From assembly GCA_964483625.1 (NCBI GenBank), contig CAZABB010000063.1:1-7431 (forward strand): DNA of 7,431 nucleotides, read 5' to 3'. This DNA comes from JAFGQU01 sp964483625 (GTDB lineage: Bacteria > Omnitrophota > Gorgyraeia > Duberdicusellales > 4484-171). How positions within the stretch are numbered: the stretch's first letter is position 1; each line of letters opens with the position of its first letter. Below the pieces are notes generated by a model. The model did not search any database, was not told the origin of the DNA, and saw only the letters and a list, made by a program, of their open reading frames with translations. The translations under genes and the position numbers were made by a program. Of the stretch, positions 5,791 through 7,431 are shown one piece after another.

Positions 5791-6320
5791 CAGGCAGACT
5801 CCTGTATATACTTTTTTACCCGCGCGATTTTAGCCGCGTTACGGACCCCGAACATGATCTGGTTTACTTTCAAATTTTCCCGGCAGGCAGACAACGCCGC
5901 CTGACACAGTTTGATCCCGAGCCGGAAATCACTCAATAACGACTTCCTGACCTCCGGCTTTACCCGGCGGGAGATACGTATCGCTCCGGCAGCGCCCCGG
6001 GCAAGATCCATAATATCTTTCTGCATACGCGCCAGGTCTTTCCTTTTTTTTGCCGGATCCTTCTCTTTTAACAGCAGGGCGAACAACTCCCCATCGGAAT
6101 CAATCGATCCAAACACCTCTGATTTAATCGTCTCCAAACGAGACAGAGAACGAACCACCCCCCTCTTCCGGGATTTTTTCAGGCTGTAGCTGATGGCCAT
6201 CTGGATCAAAGATATCCCCAGGCATACCGCCAGCGCCGCGCAACTGCCTCCCCCGGGATGAGCCTGAGGCTTCCCGAGATCACGAATATACTTTTTGAAA
6301 TCATTTTTATAATACTTCAT
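5790..6320 (-). CDS. fchA: FchA-like methenyl-THF cyclohydrolase / formimino-THF cyclodeaminase (FTCD_C family)
   Basis: The family acts on formimino- or methenyl-tetrahydrofolate; bacterial stand-alone members (FchA) hydrolyse 5,10-methenyl-THF to 10-formyl-THF. The 176 residues cover the all-helical FTCD C-terminal domain, slightly shorter than the roughly 200 usual for FchA. Visible motifs are KPQAHPGGGSCAALA (17-31), the hallmark glycine-rich start; IDSDGELF (73-80), matching the conserved D-x-D-A-x-x-F helix; and SDFRLGIKLCQAAL (130-143) followed by a VN at 152-153. I chose the ATG at 6320; an in-frame GTG at 6326 would add two residues. Either start lies inside the end of the YraN gene, and no Shine-Dalgarno is visible, so coupling is likely. 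Direct linkage to a FolD with a changed cyclohydrolase site favours the cyclohydrolase role over histidine degradation; no hut genes are seen. Confidence 0.88.
   Translation of the reverse strand: MKYYKNDFKKYIRDLGKPQAHPGGGSCAALAVCLGISLIQMAISYSLKKSRKRGVVRSLSRLETIKSEVFGSIDSDGELFALLLKEKDPAKKRKDLARMQKDIMDLARGAAGAIRISRRVKPEVRKSLLSDFRLGIKLCQAALSACRENLKVNQIMFGVRNAAKIARVKKYIQESA
5799..5803 (-). promoter_or_regulatory. Shine-Dalgarno of folD
   Basis: The minus strand reads AGGAG eight bases before the folD ATG at 5790, inside the last codons of the fchA-like gene. It supports that start and lets folD initiate independently as well as by coupling. Confidence 0.7.
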
Positions 6321-6663
6321 CGGCACCGAAAGCGTTTTGTATCAACTCATAGACTAACCAGCTATCGCCTTGCGTAATACTTACGACATCAAAACGATAG
6401 TTTCCTTCCCCCTTCCGGCGGCAATAGACCTTCGCGGTACGAATAATTTTCTTCCGTTTTGCGCGGGTAACCGCCTCAGAGGGAGCATATCCGGCCCGTT
6501 GATTACGGGATTTCACCTCGATAAAAGCGGTGACTCCCTTATCCCGAGCGATCAGATCGATTTCACCGGACCGCCAGGAGAAATTTTGTTTCAATATTCG
6601 ATACCCTTTTCTTTTTAAGAATTCTTTAGCCTTTTCTTCGTAGAATATCCCCTGGCGACTCAT
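6307..6663 (-). CDS. yraN: YraN/UPF0102 family nuclease-fold protein
   Basis: This is a small (118-residue) conserved protein with a restriction-endonuclease-like PD-(D/E)xK fold. It is predicted to act on nucleic acid, but its physiological role is poorly defined. The core motif is plain: GEIDLIARD (33-41) supplies E34 and D36, and FIEVKSR (47-53) supplies E49 and K51. The N-terminal G-x-x-x-E-x-x-A-x-x-x-L pattern (GIFYEEKAKEFL) and the late YRFDVV segment are also typical of the family, and the length is normal. Its ATG overlaps the rnhB stop as ATGA (6660-6663), and its 3' end overlaps the fchA-like gene. The rplS-rnhB-yraN order is common in bacteria, which supports all three calls. No Shine-Dalgarno is visible; expression probably depends on coupling to rnhB. 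Confidence 0.94.
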   Translation of the reverse strand: MSRQGIFYEEKAKEFLKRKGYRILKQNFSWRSGEIDLIARDKGVTAFIEVKSRNQRAGYAPSEAVTRAKRKKIIRTAKVYCRRKGEGNYRFDVVSITQGDSWLVYELIQNAFGADEVL

Positions 6664-7238
6664 TTGACCGGGTCGAACGTCTTGCGATGAAAGGGAGTAC
6701 TCCCCTGACGCGCCAGCAAATTGCGATGCTCCCGGGTCGGATACCCTTTATGAGTCGAGAAATTCCACTCAGGGTACAGGGCATCCATAACCTCCATCAG
6801 ATGATCACGCGTAACCTTGGCGATAATCGACGCGGCAGAAACTTCCCGCACCGTGGAATCGGCACGATTGATACACCGGTAACGAACAGGTAAATCCGTC
6901 TTGAACATCGGCCCATCGACGATAAACTCAGCCCGATTAAGATACGGATGTTTTTCAAGTAATGCCCCCACCGCACGATTAAACGCGAGCATCGTTGCCT
7001 GAAGGATATTATACCGGTCGATTTCCCGATGGGTGGCAAAACTGACGGCGTAATACCCCTTATGACACAGTATCTCAAAGAACTCCTGACGCCGCAACGC
7101 CGACAGTTTTTTTGAATCAGCCGCCGCGACGTCACTCTGGCCGGGTTTAAAAAAGAAAGCACAGGTGACCACCGGACCACACAGCGGCCCGCGCCCGGCC
7201 TCATCCAATCCCACAATGATTCGTCGCGCGCTCCTCAT
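6660..7238 (-). CDS. rnhB: ribonuclease HII
   Basis: It cleaves RNA in RNA/DNA hybrids and at single ribonucleotides embedded in DNA, starting ribonucleotide excision repair. The 192 residues are typical of the family. The active site is complete: D12 and E13 in GLDEAGRG, D108 in IVDGP and D145 in AKVTRDH. GRG (15-17), DSKKLS (41-46), SAASIIAKVTRD (134-145), HKGYPT (163-168) and the terminal PFHRKTF are further signatures. I start at the ATG at 7238; a TTG one codon upstream (7241) is open but less likely. No Shine-Dalgarno precedes either; instead the heptad array at 7242-7276 abuts the start. It heads a run of five overlapping genes and follows rplS, a common arrangement. Confidence 0.96.
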   Translation of the reverse strand: MRSARRIIVGLDEAGRGPLCGPVVTCAFFFKPGQSDVAAADSKKLSALRRQEFFEILCHKGYYAVSFATHREIDRYNILQATMLAFNRAVGALLEKHPYLNRAEFIVDGPMFKTDLPVRYRCINRADSTVREVSAASIIAKVTRDHLMEVMDALYPEWNFSTHKGYPTREHRNLLARQGSTPFHRKTFDPVK

Positions 7239-7241
7239 CAA

Positions 7242-7276
7242 GTCTTTAGTCTCTGGTCTTTAGTAGATAGTCTACT
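7242..7276. repeat. 7-bp-period array, GTC family, left arm (gap rplS-rnhB)
   Basis: GTC occurs at 7242, 7249, 7256 and 7270, with GTA at 7263, exactly 7 bp apart; units include GTCTTTA twice and GTCTCTG. It directly abuts the rnhB start and is inverted relative to the array at 7318-7352. Confidence 0.85.
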
Positions 7277-7317
7277 AAAATCCTTTATGCCCCATCTTGC
7301 TTTCTTCTCCAATTTTC

Positions 7318-7352
7318 AACTATAGACTAACAACCATAGACTATAGACTGAT
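7318..7352. repeat. 7-bp-period array, GAC family, right arm (gap rplS-rnhB)
   Basis: GAC occurs at 7325, 7339 and 7346 and AAC at 7318 and 7332, all on one 7-bp grid; GACTATA is the clearest unit. It ends at the base next to the rplS stop. In a single register 7242-7269 pairs with 7321-7348 at 22 of 28 positions by hand count, plus a G-U wobble in the transcript. Confidence 0.85.
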
Positions 7353-7431
7353 TTAGGCAATCGACGCTTTCTTCCCTACCCGGCCGCGGATATAGTAAAT
7401 CCTGCTGCGCCGGGGCCGACGGCGCGATTTC
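7353..7431 (-). CDS. rplS: 50S ribosomal protein L19, C-terminal end (partial)
   Basis: This is a structural protein of the large ribosomal subunit near the 30S interface. Only the last 25 codons are present; the gene enters from the right edge and ends with TAA at 7353-7355. The frame reads KSRRRPRRSRIYYIRGRVGKK followed by ASIA, matching the basic L19 tail in which an R-x-K-L/I-Y-Y-L/I-R-x-R-x-G-K-x-A pattern is conserved. Its position just upstream of rnhB on the same strand is the usual bacterial order (trmD-rplS-rnhB), which backs the call despite the short length. No simple terminator follows; the intergenic heptad hairpin begins at once. Confidence 0.88.
   Translation of the reverse strand, partial: KSRRRPRRSRIYYIRGRVGKKASIA

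Noticed and set aside
7239..7241. TTG start for rnhB one codon upstream of the chosen ATG
   Set aside because: It adds a single residue, has no better ribosome binding site, and ATG is the stronger initiator; it cannot be strictly excluded.

Overview
This is a bacterial chromosome segment with every gene on the minus strand, so transcription runs from high to low coordinates. It carries housekeeping genes of translation, RNA/DNA maintenance, one-carbon metabolism, GMP synthesis and replication. In transcription order they are: the 3' end of rplS; rnhB, a YraN-family gene, an FchA-like cyclodeaminase/cyclohydrolase gene, a folD-like gene and an FAD oxidoreductase gene; then a guaB3-type IMP dehydrogenase, guaA, and the 5' third of dnaE. 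There is no transposase, integrase, phage gene, tRNA or rRNA. The organism cannot be fixed from this window. The mix of genes would fit an uncultured lineage such as Candidatus Omnitrophota, but that is a low-confidence guess.

Right part (3963-7431): after the rplS stop and a 114-bp gap come five genes, rnhB to the FAD oxidoreductase, whose neighbours all overlap by 1-14 bases. The one-carbon pair is the most informative. The FolD homologue has Gln, His and Glu where bifunctional FolD enzymes have the cyclohydrolase residues Lys, Gln and Asp. A separate FTCD_C/FchA-type protein is encoded immediately upstream and overlaps it by one base. I infer a split pathway: this FolD does the dehydrogenase step and the FchA-like protein does the cyclohydrolase step.

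Left part (1-3811): guaB3 and guaA together encode IMP to XMP to GMP. dnaE follows and keeps all nine metal ligands expected of an active PHP proofreading nuclease.

The most unusual signal is not a gene. Each of the four real intergenic gaps (901-999, 2539-2650, 3812-3962, 7239-7352) is filled by degenerate arrays with an exact 7-bp period. In three gaps the arrays form two oppositely oriented arms that pair in register across a 20-45 nt spacer, and the resulting hairpin spans the gap almost from stop codon to next start codon. The heptamer differs between gaps (GCG, GTC and CAA families) but the period and layout recur. The genes directly downstream of the three hairpins (dnaE, guaA, rnhB) have no convincing Shine-Dalgarno sequence. 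guaB3, which has array-free sequence in front of it, has a perfect one. What these elements do is unknown to me.
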